A stretch of DNA of 26,481 nt from a virus, in the IMG/VR virus record IMGVR_UViG_3300006969_000027, positions 1 to 26,481 of that record; one strand, written 5' to 3'. Below are positions 14,261-19,772 of the stretch, one piece after another; positions within the stretch are counted from its first letter, which is position 1, and each line of letters begins with the position of its first letter. A model generated the notes under the pieces. The model searched no databases. It was not told where the DNA came from and saw only the letters and a list, made by a program, of their open reading frames with translations. Both the position numbers and the translations under genes were made by a program.

Positions 14261-14719
14261 CTACTTCAGCGCCAGTACCGTGACGGTGGCCGCGCACTCC
14301 CTGCCGGGATCGTGCGGGTACGAAGTCTGCCGATCAGGCGAGCCGGGGACTTCCCGGCCGCTGACCTTGATCGAGCAGGTCACTGAGCGCCGCTTGTCGA
14401 TCGGCCCCATCGGGGTGGCGGTGAGGAAGAACTGGACAGACTCGAAGCGTGGAACGGTGATGACCTCGTAGTAGAGATCAGTCCAGCTCTGCTCGGTCCA
14501 CTCCTGCCGACCCTTCAGGTTGCTAATGCTGTGGGCACTGACCCACGCCGCGCTTGGCCGGTCACCGATCTTACCGATCTCCACCCTCAGCTCGACGATC
14601 CTTGCGTCGTCATCCCGGGTCGGGGTCTGGGTGGTGAACACCGGCCCGAACGTCTGGAGCAGGCCGACGGCAACAGCCACCACGATCCCGGTGACGAACA
14701 GGGTCTTGACCTTAGTCAA
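14261..14719 (-). CDS. Membrane-anchored secreted protein, possibly MmpS-like (152 aa)
   Basis: The TTG at 14719 is chosen because GGAGG lies six bases upstream; a longer frame to 15082 would run across the divergent gene. The product begins MTKVKTLFVTGIVVAVAVGL, an uncleaved signal anchor, then an extracellular part with ARIVELRVEIGKIGDRPSA, a central helical stretch and a beta-rich end (ESVQFFLTATPMG, RSVTCSIKVSGREVPG, GRECAATVTVLAL). A Cys pair near the C-terminus with V-T-C-S-I-K-V-x-G resembles the MmpS-like beta fold. The gene at 16210-16602 has a similar plan. It stands alone on the leftward strand between two rightward blocks. The family call is tentative. Confidence 0.6.
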   Translation of the reverse strand: MTKVKTLFVTGIVVAVAVGLLQTFGPVFTTQTPTRDDDARIVELRVEIGKIGDRPSAAWVSAHSISNLKGRQEWTEQSWTDLYYEVITVPRFESVQFFLTATPMGPIDKRRSVTCSIKVSGREVPGSPDRQTSYPHDPGRECAATVTVLALK

Positions 14720-14846
14720 CTGCAACCTCCGATTGATTGACCAATCTTGCTGTATGACCGTACCATACAGGTCTGACACTTCCGATCCTCGTCTCCGTGG
14801 TACCGTCCGGCTATCCGTGATGGAGACCCGTGATGGGAGTGGCGTG
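14720..14846. promoter_or_regulatory. Divergent intergenic control region
   Basis: This 127-base gap lies between the leftward gene starting at 14719 and the rightward gene at 14847. A possible rightward promoter is TTGACC (14737-14742), 18 bases, then TACCAT (14761-14766). GGGAG at 14835-14839 serves the rightward ATG. Leftward boxes are not clear. Confidence 0.35.
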
Positions 14847-15107
14847 ATGCCGAAGGAAATCATCCACGACGAGGTGGGACAGTTCGACCTGGTGATCTCG
14901 TGGTCGGCTGAGGACGAGTACGTCCAGGTCGGCATGCAGACCCGCGACGGGCAGGCGATTGCCGAGGTGCTTACCCCGGCCGACGTCCGAGCCGGGATCG
15001 TACCCATGTTCGAGGGCGTATGGGGCACCTTCAACCGCCCCCAGCTCCAACGTGGGATCCAGATGCTCAAGCGCGCCCGCAACGCGGTCTACGGAGCCGA
15101 CGAGTGA
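14847..15107 (+). CDS. Conserved actinophage hypothetical protein (86 aa)
   Basis: The ATG at 14847 has GGGAG seven bases upstream. The product begins MPKEIIHDEVGQFDLVISWS, then AEDEYVQVGMQTRDGQAIAE, a small beta-rich domain, and ends with a helix (QLQRGIQMLKRARNAVYG). It is probably a soluble protein. Similar short proteins are met next to lysis or tail genes of actinophages, without known function. Its stop overlaps the GTG of the glycoside hydrolase, so the two are coupled. Confidence 0.75.
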   Translation: MPKEIIHDEVGQFDLVISWSAEDEYVQVGMQTRDGQAIAEVLTPADVRAGIVPMFEGVWGTFNRPQLQRGIQMLKRARNAVYGADE

Positions 15108-15910
15108 GCGCCATGTTCTCCATCACCTCCAGGGCACCGGACGGTGCAGTCCTCCACGGCTCGCTGACCTACACCCCGCCGCCGGCTCTGCTGCTCGGTG
15201 TGGACACCAGCAATGCCGACCTGGCCCATGACCTCGGTGACTACCCGAAGATGACCTACCACCGGGTGTTCTCCCCGAACGCATGGCCGAACTGGACCTC
15301 CGGGAAGTTGGCCACCCTGCCCCTGTCCATCACCCCACACTGCTCCTGCGACGGCCCATGGGTGCCGGAGGACTTCCGCGCCTGGTGTGCCAAGGCCACC
15401 CGCCCGGTGTACGCCACATGGAAGCACGAACCGATGAAGAAGGTGTCCCCAACGGACTACCAGCACAACTCGGCGGAGATGGCGGCCATCGCGGCGGAGT
15501 ACCCGTTGATCCTCGGCACTGGTCCGGTGTTGACCCGTTTCTGGGTCGACGACGCGCGGGGCGATCCATCGTTGTGGTGGTTCGCGGGTGCCAGCTTCTG
15601 GGGGATGGACTGCTACAACGGGGTCGACGACCGGTACCGCCCACCGGGGGAGATGTTCGGTACGGCTGTCGAGTTGGGTCACGGCTACGGAGTACCGGTG
15701 CTCATCCCGGAGTGGGGTGTGGAGCGGTTGGCGTTCGACACCAGCGGGGAGCAGCGTGCCCAGGTGCTGCGGGATGCAGTGACGTTCCTGCGCTCCGCGC
15801 GGGTGGTTGCCGCCGGCTGGTGGAATGTGGCTGGGTCTCCGTCGCGGCTGTCGGCCGGCCCAGAGAAGGCCACGTTGCAGACCTTGGTCGACCAGCAAGG
15901 TACGCTCTGA
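15104..15910 (+). CDS. TIM-barrel glycoside hydrolase-like protein (268 aa)
   Basis: The GTG at 15104 overlaps the preceding TGA, with GGAG eight bases upstream. After a short beta N-terminus (to about residue 28), a barrel-like fold begins at LLLGVDTSN. Two strands end in acidic residues with the spacing of clan GH-A retaining enzymes: ATWKHEPM (Glu109, candidate acid/base) and VLIPEWGVE (Glu203, candidate nucleophile). FWGMDCYNG between them is typical of a strand carrying aromatic substrate contacts. The plan resembles GH26-like or endoglucanase-like actinophage proteins annotated as hydrolases or minor tail proteins. No signal peptide or wall-binding domain is seen. A target in the cell envelope or capsule is inferred. 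It is followed two bases later by a tRNA. Confidence 0.7.
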   Translation: MSAMFSITSRAPDGAVLHGSLTYTPPPALLLGVDTSNADLAHDLGDYPKMTYHRVFSPNAWPNWTSGKLATLPLSITPHCSCDGPWVPEDFRAWCAKATRPVYATWKHEPMKKVSPTDYQHNSAEMAAIAAEYPLILGTGPVLTRFWVDDARGDPSLWWFAGASFWGMDCYNGVDDRYRPPGEMFGTAVELGHGYGVPVLIPEWGVERLAFDTSGEQRAQVLRDAVTFLRSARVVAAGWWNVAGSPSRLSAGPEKATLQTLVDQQGTL

Positions 15911-15912
15911 GA

Positions 15913-15986
15913 CGCGCGGTGGTGCAGCTCGGCAGCACGCCAGCCTCATAAGCTGGAGGTCAGCGGTTCGAATCCGCTCCGCGCCA
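15913..15986 (+). tRNA. tRNA with CAT anticodon (tRNA-Met type)
   Basis: The 74-base cloverleaf has a seven-position acceptor stem, D stem GTGC/GCAC, anticodon stem CCAGC/GCTGG with loop CTCATAA, and T stem AGCGG/CCGCT with loop TTCGAAT. CCA is not encoded. Position 1 is C and position 72 is C, so the first acceptor pair is a mismatch, a trait otherwise typical of initiator tRNA (C1-A72). The three G-C pairs of an initiator anticodon stem are absent. Elongator Met, or Ile2 with a modified C, are also possible. It lies two bases after the hydrolase gene. Confidence 0.9.
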
Positions 15987-16015
15987 CATACTGGTCCGGA
16001 CGGGTTTGCGGACAC

Positions 16016-16053
16016 TGATGCCCCGGGTTTACTGGCGTTCACCCGGGGCATCA
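16016..16053 (+). terminator. Hairpin after the tRNA
   Basis: A perfect 13-bp inverted repeat (16016-16028 with 16041-16053) encloses a 12-base loop. It stands 29 bases after the tRNA and can end the transcript of the hydrolase and tRNA. No U-run follows. The gene at 16061 starts only seven bases later, so some readthrough must occur if that gene is expressed. Confidence 0.7.
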
Positions 16054-16060
16054 GCACGTC

Positions 16061-16213
16061 ATGGACGCAATCGTCTTCCTACTGCTCGTCGGCGCTGCGG
16101 TGTGTTTCGGTCTCGCAGCGTTCGGAGTAGGTGGCCGGATCAACCTGGTCGCGCTCGGACTGTTGCTGTGGGTGCTGACCGTACTCCTACCCGCAGTGTC
16201 CGGGCTGGACTAG
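16061..16213 (+). CDS. Small two-span membrane protein (50 aa)
   Basis: The product MDAIVFLLLVGAAVCFGLAA, then FGVGGRINLVALGLLLWVLT and a short tail, has two hydrophobic segments around a GVGGR turn. No clear ribosome-binding site is seen because the hairpin ends seven bases before the ATG; folding of that hairpin could control access. Its TAG overlaps by four bases (CTAG) with the stop of the convergent leftward gene. It resembles the array proteins at 12619-14191 and may act in lysis, which is inference. Confidence 0.6.
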   Translation: MDAIVFLLLVGAAVCFGLAAFGVGGRINLVALGLLLWVLTVLLPAVSGLD

Positions 16214-16602
16214 ACAGTGCAGCCCACCGTTCCTGATGTCCGCCGTACGCCGGTCCCCTGGCCACCAGTACGCCGGTTGATGATGGCCACAATCAGCTCC
16301 CCACTCACGGTCTGTGTGGCGTAGAGCGTCAACCGCAGACCCCGAGGGTAGGTGACCGTCCGCTCGAACGGCGAAGTGCGGACTCGGGCGATCTCCTGCG
16401 CGACACCTAGTCCCCGCTCCGGGACGACCGCACCCACGGCGAGCTTGATCACCACGTCCTGTGGACGGTTGGCCGGCTTGAACGTCACCACCAGCTCATA
16501 GAGGTCTTCGTCGGAGTTGGTAGTGACGGCAACCACCCTGTACGCACCAACCACTACCAACGCCGCCAGCAACGTGACAACGACGGTCCGAACCTTCAGC
16601 AA
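16210..16602 (-). CDS. Membrane-anchored secreted protein, MmpS-like (130 aa)
   Basis: The TTG start gives MLKVRTVVVTLLAALVVVGA, a signal anchor, followed by a beta-rich external domain: DLYELVVTFKPAN, DVVIKLAVGAVVPE, SPFERTVTYPRGLRLTLYAT and SGELIVAIINRRTGG, ending VGCTV. The succession of a VTYP-like strand, L.LYAT and G.L.V.I resembles the MmpS/transport-accessory beta fold of actinobacteria. Its architecture (K-V-(K/R)-T anchor plus beta domain) repeats that of the gene at 14261-14719, so the two may be distant paralogues. It is the last gene of the long leftward operon. Confidence 0.6.
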   Translation of the reverse strand: MLKVRTVVVTLLAALVVVGAYRVVAVTTNSDEDLYELVVTFKPANRPQDVVIKLAVGAVVPERGLGVAQEIARVRTSPFERTVTYPRGLRLTLYATQTVSGELIVAIINRRTGGQGTGVRRTSGTVGCTV

Positions 16603-16611
16603 CTGGCATCC

Positions 16612-16788
16612 CTACGCTTCATGCTGGATCCGCTGCCAGTAGAGGCCATCACGTTGGTCGTCCCGCAAGCGGTACATCTGACCGCAGGAGCAGCGGGCTT
16701 CGCTTCCGAGGCCCAGCCCGTGGAGGTCCAGTTCCGCCAGCTCCAGGTAGCAGACGTGTGTCGAGACTCGCTTGGTGATCTCAGCCAA
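16612..16788 (-). CDS. Small Cys-containing hypothetical protein (58 aa)
   Basis: From a TTG at 16788 that overlaps the region of the previous stop, the product is MAEITKRVSTHVCYLELAEL-like, followed by GLGLGSEARCSCGQMYRLRD and a Trp-containing end. C-x-C plus an upstream Cys may bind metal. The frame is open to 16845, and GTG at about 16797 or ATG at about 16812 are alternatives. The added residues would be Trp/Gly-rich and look like a shadow. No family is recognised. Confidence 0.5.
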   Translation of the reverse strand: MAEITKRVSTHVCYLELAELDLHGLGLGSEARCSCGQMYRLRDDQRDGLYWQRIQHEA

Positions 16789-16990
16789 CGTCCCCACCGC
16801 GTTCCAGCCCATCCACCTCGACCATTTCCAGCCTAGCCAGGACATACCGCAGCAGAGTGATCAACACATCCCGCTCCGGCCGTTCGATGGCGTCCAGGGC
16901 TCGGTTCTCCGCGAGCTGGAACAGCAGGTACTGCGTCTCACCCTTGCGGTCGATATAGGTCAGCTCGTGGACCATCTTGCGCCTAGGCAT
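16781..16990 (-). CDS. Hypothetical protein (69 aa)
   Basis: The product begins MPRRKMVHELTYIDRKGETQ and continues YLLFQLAENRALDAIERPER and a helical C-terminus (LITLLRYVLARLEMVE). GGGAGG lies upstream of the ATG. A beta hairpin followed by helices is likely. It overlaps both neighbours in the leftward operon. No function can be proposed. Confidence 0.65.
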   Translation of the reverse strand: MPRRKMVHELTYIDRKGETQYLLFQLAENRALDAIERPERDVLITLLRYVLARLEMVEVDGLERGGDVG

Positions 16991-17318
16991 GGCCGTCCTC
17001 CCGAATGGCCTCTCGGACCGCCGGCCCCTGCACCTCCAGGGTCAGGTTGCCGATGTCGAGGCGGATGGCCTTGTGGTAGTACCGGGCGCTGTCCGGACCG
17101 CCGACGCTGGTGTGGGTAGTCTCGTGGTCCCGCCATTCGTCGAGCTGCCTCTCCAGCGCCTTGTATTGCCGGTAGTCCAGCCGCAGGTATACGTCCGTCT
17201 GATCAGCCACTCTCTGTAACCTCTCCTCGGTCTCCGCTCGGGGATCGGGGCCACCCCTACTGGCCAGTAACGTCGTTTCGTACGGGTATAGCCAAACTTC
17301 CCGGTCACGCTGCGTCAA
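16983..17318 (-). CDS. Hypothetical protein (111 aa)
   Basis: The TTG start overlaps the end of the small-terminase-like gene by 14 bases. The product begins MTQRDREVWLYPYETTLLAS, has a charged helical middle (AETEERLQRVADQTDVYLR, YKALERQLDEWRDHE) and a beta-rich end (YYHKAIRLDIGNLTLEVQG). It is soluble, with no signal peptide. It lies directly downstream of the small-terminase-like gene. No family is recognised. Confidence 0.65.
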   Translation of the reverse strand: MTQRDREVWLYPYETTLLASRGGPDPRAETEERLQRVADQTDVYLRLDYRQYKALERQLDEWRDHETTHTSVGGPDSARYYHKAIRLDIGNLTLEVQGPAVREAIREDGHA

Positions 17319-17859
17319 CGTGGAACTCGCCCTCGATGGTCTGCCGTCGCGCCTCCACCTCAGCCAAATGCTCCAGAATCTTCCGCCGCCGTCCCTCCAG
17401 CTCGTCCCCGGTCAACACCAGCACCGTCTCCTGCTCCACCTGGAACGGAGCATTGAGGCCCAGGATCAGCGCCTCCCGCTCCATCACCCGCAGCACGATG
17501 TCCGCCGCCTTCGGGTCCGGAGGTACACCGTCCCGGGGCGAACCGAGCGCCAACGGCATCCAACGGGCCAGGAGCTTCCCCAGCCGGTCCAGATACAACG
17601 CCCGTGCCTGGTGGACGGTGGTCTGATTGAACTGGACGGCCCGCTTAGCGAGCGCCCGCGCGCAGAGCTGGTAGGCACCCGCGTGGCCCTTCATCCCCAA
17701 CGCGAGCGCGATCTGCCGGTAGGTCGCACCAGCCACCAGCAGGTCCAGCGCCCGCATCTCCCGCTCGGTGATGGCCACTCCGCTACGCGTGCGCGCGAGC
17801 ACAGTCCGTTCGCTGATGCCCAGCTCGGCTCGGATCTCGGGAATGGTCGGATCGGTCAC
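17305..17859 (-). CDS. Terminase small subunit-like protein (184 aa)
   Basis: The GTG at 17859 overlaps the preceding stop (GTGA); the frame is open further upstream, but that part is a shadow of the neighbouring gene. The N-terminal region has an HTH: VAITEREMRALDLLVAGATY, then RQIALALGMKGHAGAYQLCA. The central helices read YLDRLGKLLARWMPLALGSP, then KAADIVLRVMEREALILGLN. This LDRL..L...P.A..GD..AAD.VLR.MERRA.LLGL arrangement is typical of small terminases that bind the packaging site. The C-terminus is a charged helix. The large subunit is on the same strand but about 7.5 kb to the left, which is unusual. Another HTH regulator remains possible. Confidence 0.65.
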   Translation of the reverse strand: MTDPTIPEIRAELGISERTVLARTRSGVAITEREMRALDLLVAGATYRQIALALGMKGHAGAYQLCARALAKRAVQFNQTTVHQARALYLDRLGKLLARWMPLALGSPRDGVPPDPKAADIVLRVMEREALILGLNAPFQVEQETVLVLTGDELEGRRRKILEHLAEVEARRQTIEGEFHVDAA

Positions 17860-18071
17860 AGCTCGAACCTGCTCCTCGAAGCGACATAGGCGGCCGGAGG
17901 AGCACTGGCCACGTACCGGATACAGCTCCAGCAGGGCATCGAATGCTTGAAGAGGGTGACCAGGTGGTAGCAATCCATGCCCTCGTCCGGGTGGCACAGC
18001 TTGTCCTCGCCAACGGACGCTGCGCCACGCTGCGGCTGCTTGCAATGGGAGCAGATCGACAGCTCATTCAT
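17856..18071 (-). CDS. Small zinc-binding protein (71 aa)
   Basis: The product begins MNELSICSHCKQPQRGAASV and has KLCHPDEGMDCYHLVTLFKH, then PCWSCIRY. The pairing C-x2-C ... LCHPD..MDCYHLVT is a recurrent actinophage motif that probably forms one zinc site. It sits in the leftward operon, overlapping the preceding gene by one base and the next by four. Function is unknown. Confidence 0.75.
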   Translation of the reverse strand: MNELSICSHCKQPQRGAASVGEDKLCHPDEGMDCYHLVTLFKHSMPCWSCIRYVASAPPAAYVASRSRFEL

Positions 18072-18298
18072 CAGACGACCCCCTCCGCCCGTAACTGGGC
18101 CATGGTCCGCTCAATGGCATCCAGGCTGGGTACGATCCCCATCTCCGCAGCCTTGGCCAGGATGTCGTCACATCGCCCCACGTTGATCACTGGCCCACCT
18201 TCGACCAGCCCGTACCGGCGGGAGGACTCGATGGCCAGCAGGGTCGCAGCCAGATCTACAGCCTGGCGCCAGTCGGCTGGAGTCACCGGATCCTTCAC
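18071..18298 (-). CDS. Hypothetical helical protein (75 aa)
   Basis: The GTG at 18298 overlaps the dioxygenase stop (GTGA). The product begins MKDPVTPADWRQAVDLAATL, then LAIESSRRYGLVEGGPVINV, and ends with a helix (SLDAIERTMAQLRAEGVV). It is acidic, soluble and of a size common among actinophage accessory proteins. Immediate coupling to the TET/JBP-like gene may suggest a partner role, but nothing else supports that. Confidence 0.65.
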   Translation of the reverse strand: MKDPVTPADWRQAVDLAATLLAIESSRRYGLVEGGPVINVGRCDDILAKAAEMGIVPSLDAIERTMAQLRAEGVV

Positions 18299-19182
18299 CG
18301 CTCCACCTTCTCCCGCACCCGGACCGCCCGATCGGCCTCGTCCTCAGCCGTACCGCACTCGGCCATCTTTGTACGGTAGTACGCGACAACCGAGATCCGC
18401 TCGGCGGGACACGACTCGCACGGCCCGAACAGCCGGGATCCGCAGGCGCAGATAATCGCCGCGTTGGCGTGCCACTCGTGAGCATCCATCAACAGCAGGT
18501 CACCGTCCTTCAGGTCCACCGCCACCCGGTACTCCGGGAACATGAGCTGCCCACCCGTATAGGAGCCGCGCCGCAGGCAGGTGATGGTGGAGAAGCCGGC
18601 TTCCAGGTCGCCCTTGTCGGTGTGCATGCCGGTGGAGTAGGTGTTGTTGACAGTGACGGTGGTAAACGGGGTGCCAGGCACTACCCAGTCTTCGACAGTC
18701 CGGGCGGCGTAGTCGGCCTGGATGGCATACCGATCGGGGACATGCTCGGCGAGCTGTTCACCGATGGCGGAGAGGAGCGGTTGGAGCCGCCGCCAGCGTG
18801 GCAGGTTCTTCCCGGTCCAGACGGTGAGCCGGCAGTAGCGGGTTTGGCCCATGGGGTCGACGGCTCCGACGACCATGCTGGGGGTGTCGGCGGCGTAGGT
18901 GCGGGTGGCTGCGGCGTTGGGTACGCGGTCGGTTCCGCTGGCGAGTCCTCGGTTTTGTGAGCGGATGTCGCGCAAAGAGTGTAGTATGCCGTATATCTCC
19001 CGATTCTGGGTGTATCGGGTGAGGGCTGCGGGGAGGTAGACGCAGAGGGGTCGCCCGTCGGGTTTGGTGACGCGGGCTGGTCCGGTGAGGAGTGCGTCGT
19101 AGTCTCGGGGTCCGAGGACTTTTCCGATCTTGGGTTCGAGGTCTTCTTTGCGGAGCCGGGTCCGCAGCCGCAGTTCGATCAT
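18295..19182 (-). CDS. TET/JBP-like Fe(II)/2-oxoglutarate DNA base dioxygenase (295 aa)
   Basis: Predicted to hydroxylate the 5-methyl group of thymine or 5-methylcytosine in DNA using Fe(II), oxygen and 2-oxoglutarate. The double-stranded beta-helix core is at about 165-275. NNTYSTGMHTDKGD gives the HxD metal pair (His187, Asp189); YTGGQLMFPEYRVAVDLKDG is the expected GG.L..P strand; MDAHEWHANA gives the distal His (235 or 238); and Arg262 or Arg270 after it would hold 2-oxoglutarate. An inserted CACGSRLFGPCESC (Cys245, 247, 255, 258) looks like a zinc knuckle. The N-terminal half (TKPDGRPLCVYLPAAL, PSMVVGAVDPMG, RYCRLTVWTGKNL) resembles phage TET/JBP proteins. AGGAG supports the ATG. It is downstream of a kinase, FAD enzyme and transferase in one operon. 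A generic 2OG oxygenase is the alternative. Confidence 0.75.
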   Translation of the reverse strand: MIELRLRTRLRKEDLEPKIGKVLGPRDYDALLTGPARVTKPDGRPLCVYLPAALTRYTQNREIYGILHSLRDIRSQNRGLASGTDRVPNAAATRTYAADTPSMVVGAVDPMGQTRYCRLTVWTGKNLPRWRRLQPLLSAIGEQLAEHVPDRYAIQADYAARTVEDWVVPGTPFTTVTVNNTYSTGMHTDKGDLEAGFSTITCLRRGSYTGGQLMFPEYRVAVDLKDGDLLLMDAHEWHANAAIICACGSRLFGPCESCPAERISVVAYYRTKMAECGTAEDEADRAVRVREKVER

Positions 19183-19186
19183 GGGT

Positions 19187-19384
19187 TCAGCTCCTGGTGC
19201 GGTCCCATTGTTCTCTCAGCCATGCGTCTTCCTCATCCCAACGTTGTCGCTGTTGTTCGGTTGCCGCTGCCAGGTCGCCGAGGAGTGGGGTGGGCACGGC
19301 GGGGTGGTGGTGTGGCTGAAGGAATGGTTCGTCTCGGCTGGGGCGCACCAGCCGGCGGAGGAGGCGAGCCGGGCAGGTCGCCAT
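19187..19384 (-). CDS. ORF that may be the 3' part of a frame-disrupted gene
   Basis: From an ATG at 19384 the frame gives 65 residues: MATCPARLLRRLVRPSRDEP, then PAVPTPLLGDLAAATEQQRQ and a charged end (RWDEEDAWLREQWDRTRS). By position-specific GC (second position lowest) and by protein-like composition this frame looks more coding here than the overlapping frame of 19216-19461. The stop is four bases before the dioxygenase ATG. It may be a separate small gene with a weak start (GAAGG upstream) or the proper C-terminus of the gene beginning at 19461. Confidence 0.4.
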   Translation of the reverse strand: MATCPARLLRRLVRPSRDEPFLQPHHHPAVPTPLLGDLAAATEQQRQRWDEEDAWLREQWDRTRS

Positions 19385-19461
19385 TCGATAGAACCTTCGC
19401 CATGGGTCCAGTATCGGCTTAGGGCTTCCCGTTGGGCAGCTAGCTGTGCGGGGGTGGTCAC
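19216..19461 (-). CDS. Hypothetical protein, 3' part possibly out of frame (81 aa)
   Basis: The GTG at 19461 overlaps the preceding TGA (GTGA), a strong sign of a real start. The N-terminal part, MTTPAQLAAQREALSRYWTH, then GEGSIEW, recalls the YWxHGEG module of actinophage proteins, also present in the maturation protease here. After about residue 28 the composition turns to Thr/Pro/Ser/His (SHTTTPPCPPHSSATW), unlike a real protein, while a different frame becomes protein-like. A -1 shift near 19385-19400 would join the two. It is either a short real gene or a broken or recoded one. Confidence 0.4.
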   Translation of the reverse strand: MTTPAQLAAQREALSRYWTHGEGSIEWRPARLASSAGWCAPAETNHSFSHTTTPPCPPHSSATWQRQPNNSDNVGMRKTHG

Positions 19462-19772
19462 TCGTACTCCGATGTTTCACGTGGAACAGCACGGTAGTCG
19501 GCGACAACGGGGGTTTTGACGACGAAGCCGGAGAGCATCCGGGCAGTGTCCAACGCCCGGGTGGGGTTGCGGGTAACGAGTGCCAGCTCCCATTTGATCT
19601 CGGTGGTGTCGAGGATTCGGCTGGTGAACACCATGTAGACCGGATCGGCGTCACGGGCTTCCCGTTCCCGGCGAAACCGTTCCCGGCGAGACCGTTCCCG
19701 GGTCCAGTGTTGTTCCATCGGTGAGTTGGGGGCTGGGCGAAACTCGACCGGTGGCCAGGTCAACTCCACCAC
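19458..19772 (-). CDS. Hypothetical protein with an Arg/Glu repeat segment (104 aa)
   Basis: The GTG at 19772 overlaps the end of the kinase gene; ATG at about 19718 (MEQHW) is an alternative. A highly charged stretch, WTRERSRRERFRREREARDA, comes from a DNA repeat (19662-19701). A compact domain follows: DPVYMVFTSRILDTTEIKWE, then LALVTRNPTRALDTARMLSG. It lies between the base kinase and the dioxygenase in the hypermodification operon, so a role there is possible but unsupported. The end of the gene contains a parS-like site (19473-19488), so codons VPRETS also serve that sequence. Confidence 0.6.
   Translation of the reverse strand: MVELTWPPVEFRPAPNSPMEQHWTRERSRRERFRREREARDADPVYMVFTSRILDTTEIKWELALVTRNPTRALDTARMLSGFVVKTPVVADYRAVPRETSEYE
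19473..19488. other. parS-like ParB/Spo0J binding site
   Basis: The 16 bases TGTTTCACGTGGAACA read on the other strand as TGTTCCACGTGAAACA, which fits the bacterial parS consensus TGTTNCACGTGAAACA exactly. It lies in the coding end of the gene 19458-19772. No second copy was seen in the window. Whether host ParB or the phage ParB-like protein (22121-22816) binds it is unknown. Confidence 0.65.
19662..19701 (+). repeat. Short tandem repeat, 15-base unit
   Basis: CCGTTCCCGGCGAAA, then CCGTTCCCGGCGAGA, then a partial CCGTTCCCGG stand head to tail. On the complement strand they encode the Arg/Glu-rich stretch of the gene 19458-19772. The 15-base period keeps the frame, so slippage could change the length of this segment by five residues. 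Confidence 0.75.

Noticed and set aside
15089-16057. 322-residue leftward ORF opposite the hydrolase and the tRNA
   Set aside because: Covers a functional tRNA and a hairpin, has no conserved motif, and opposes a gene with clear catalytic patterns.
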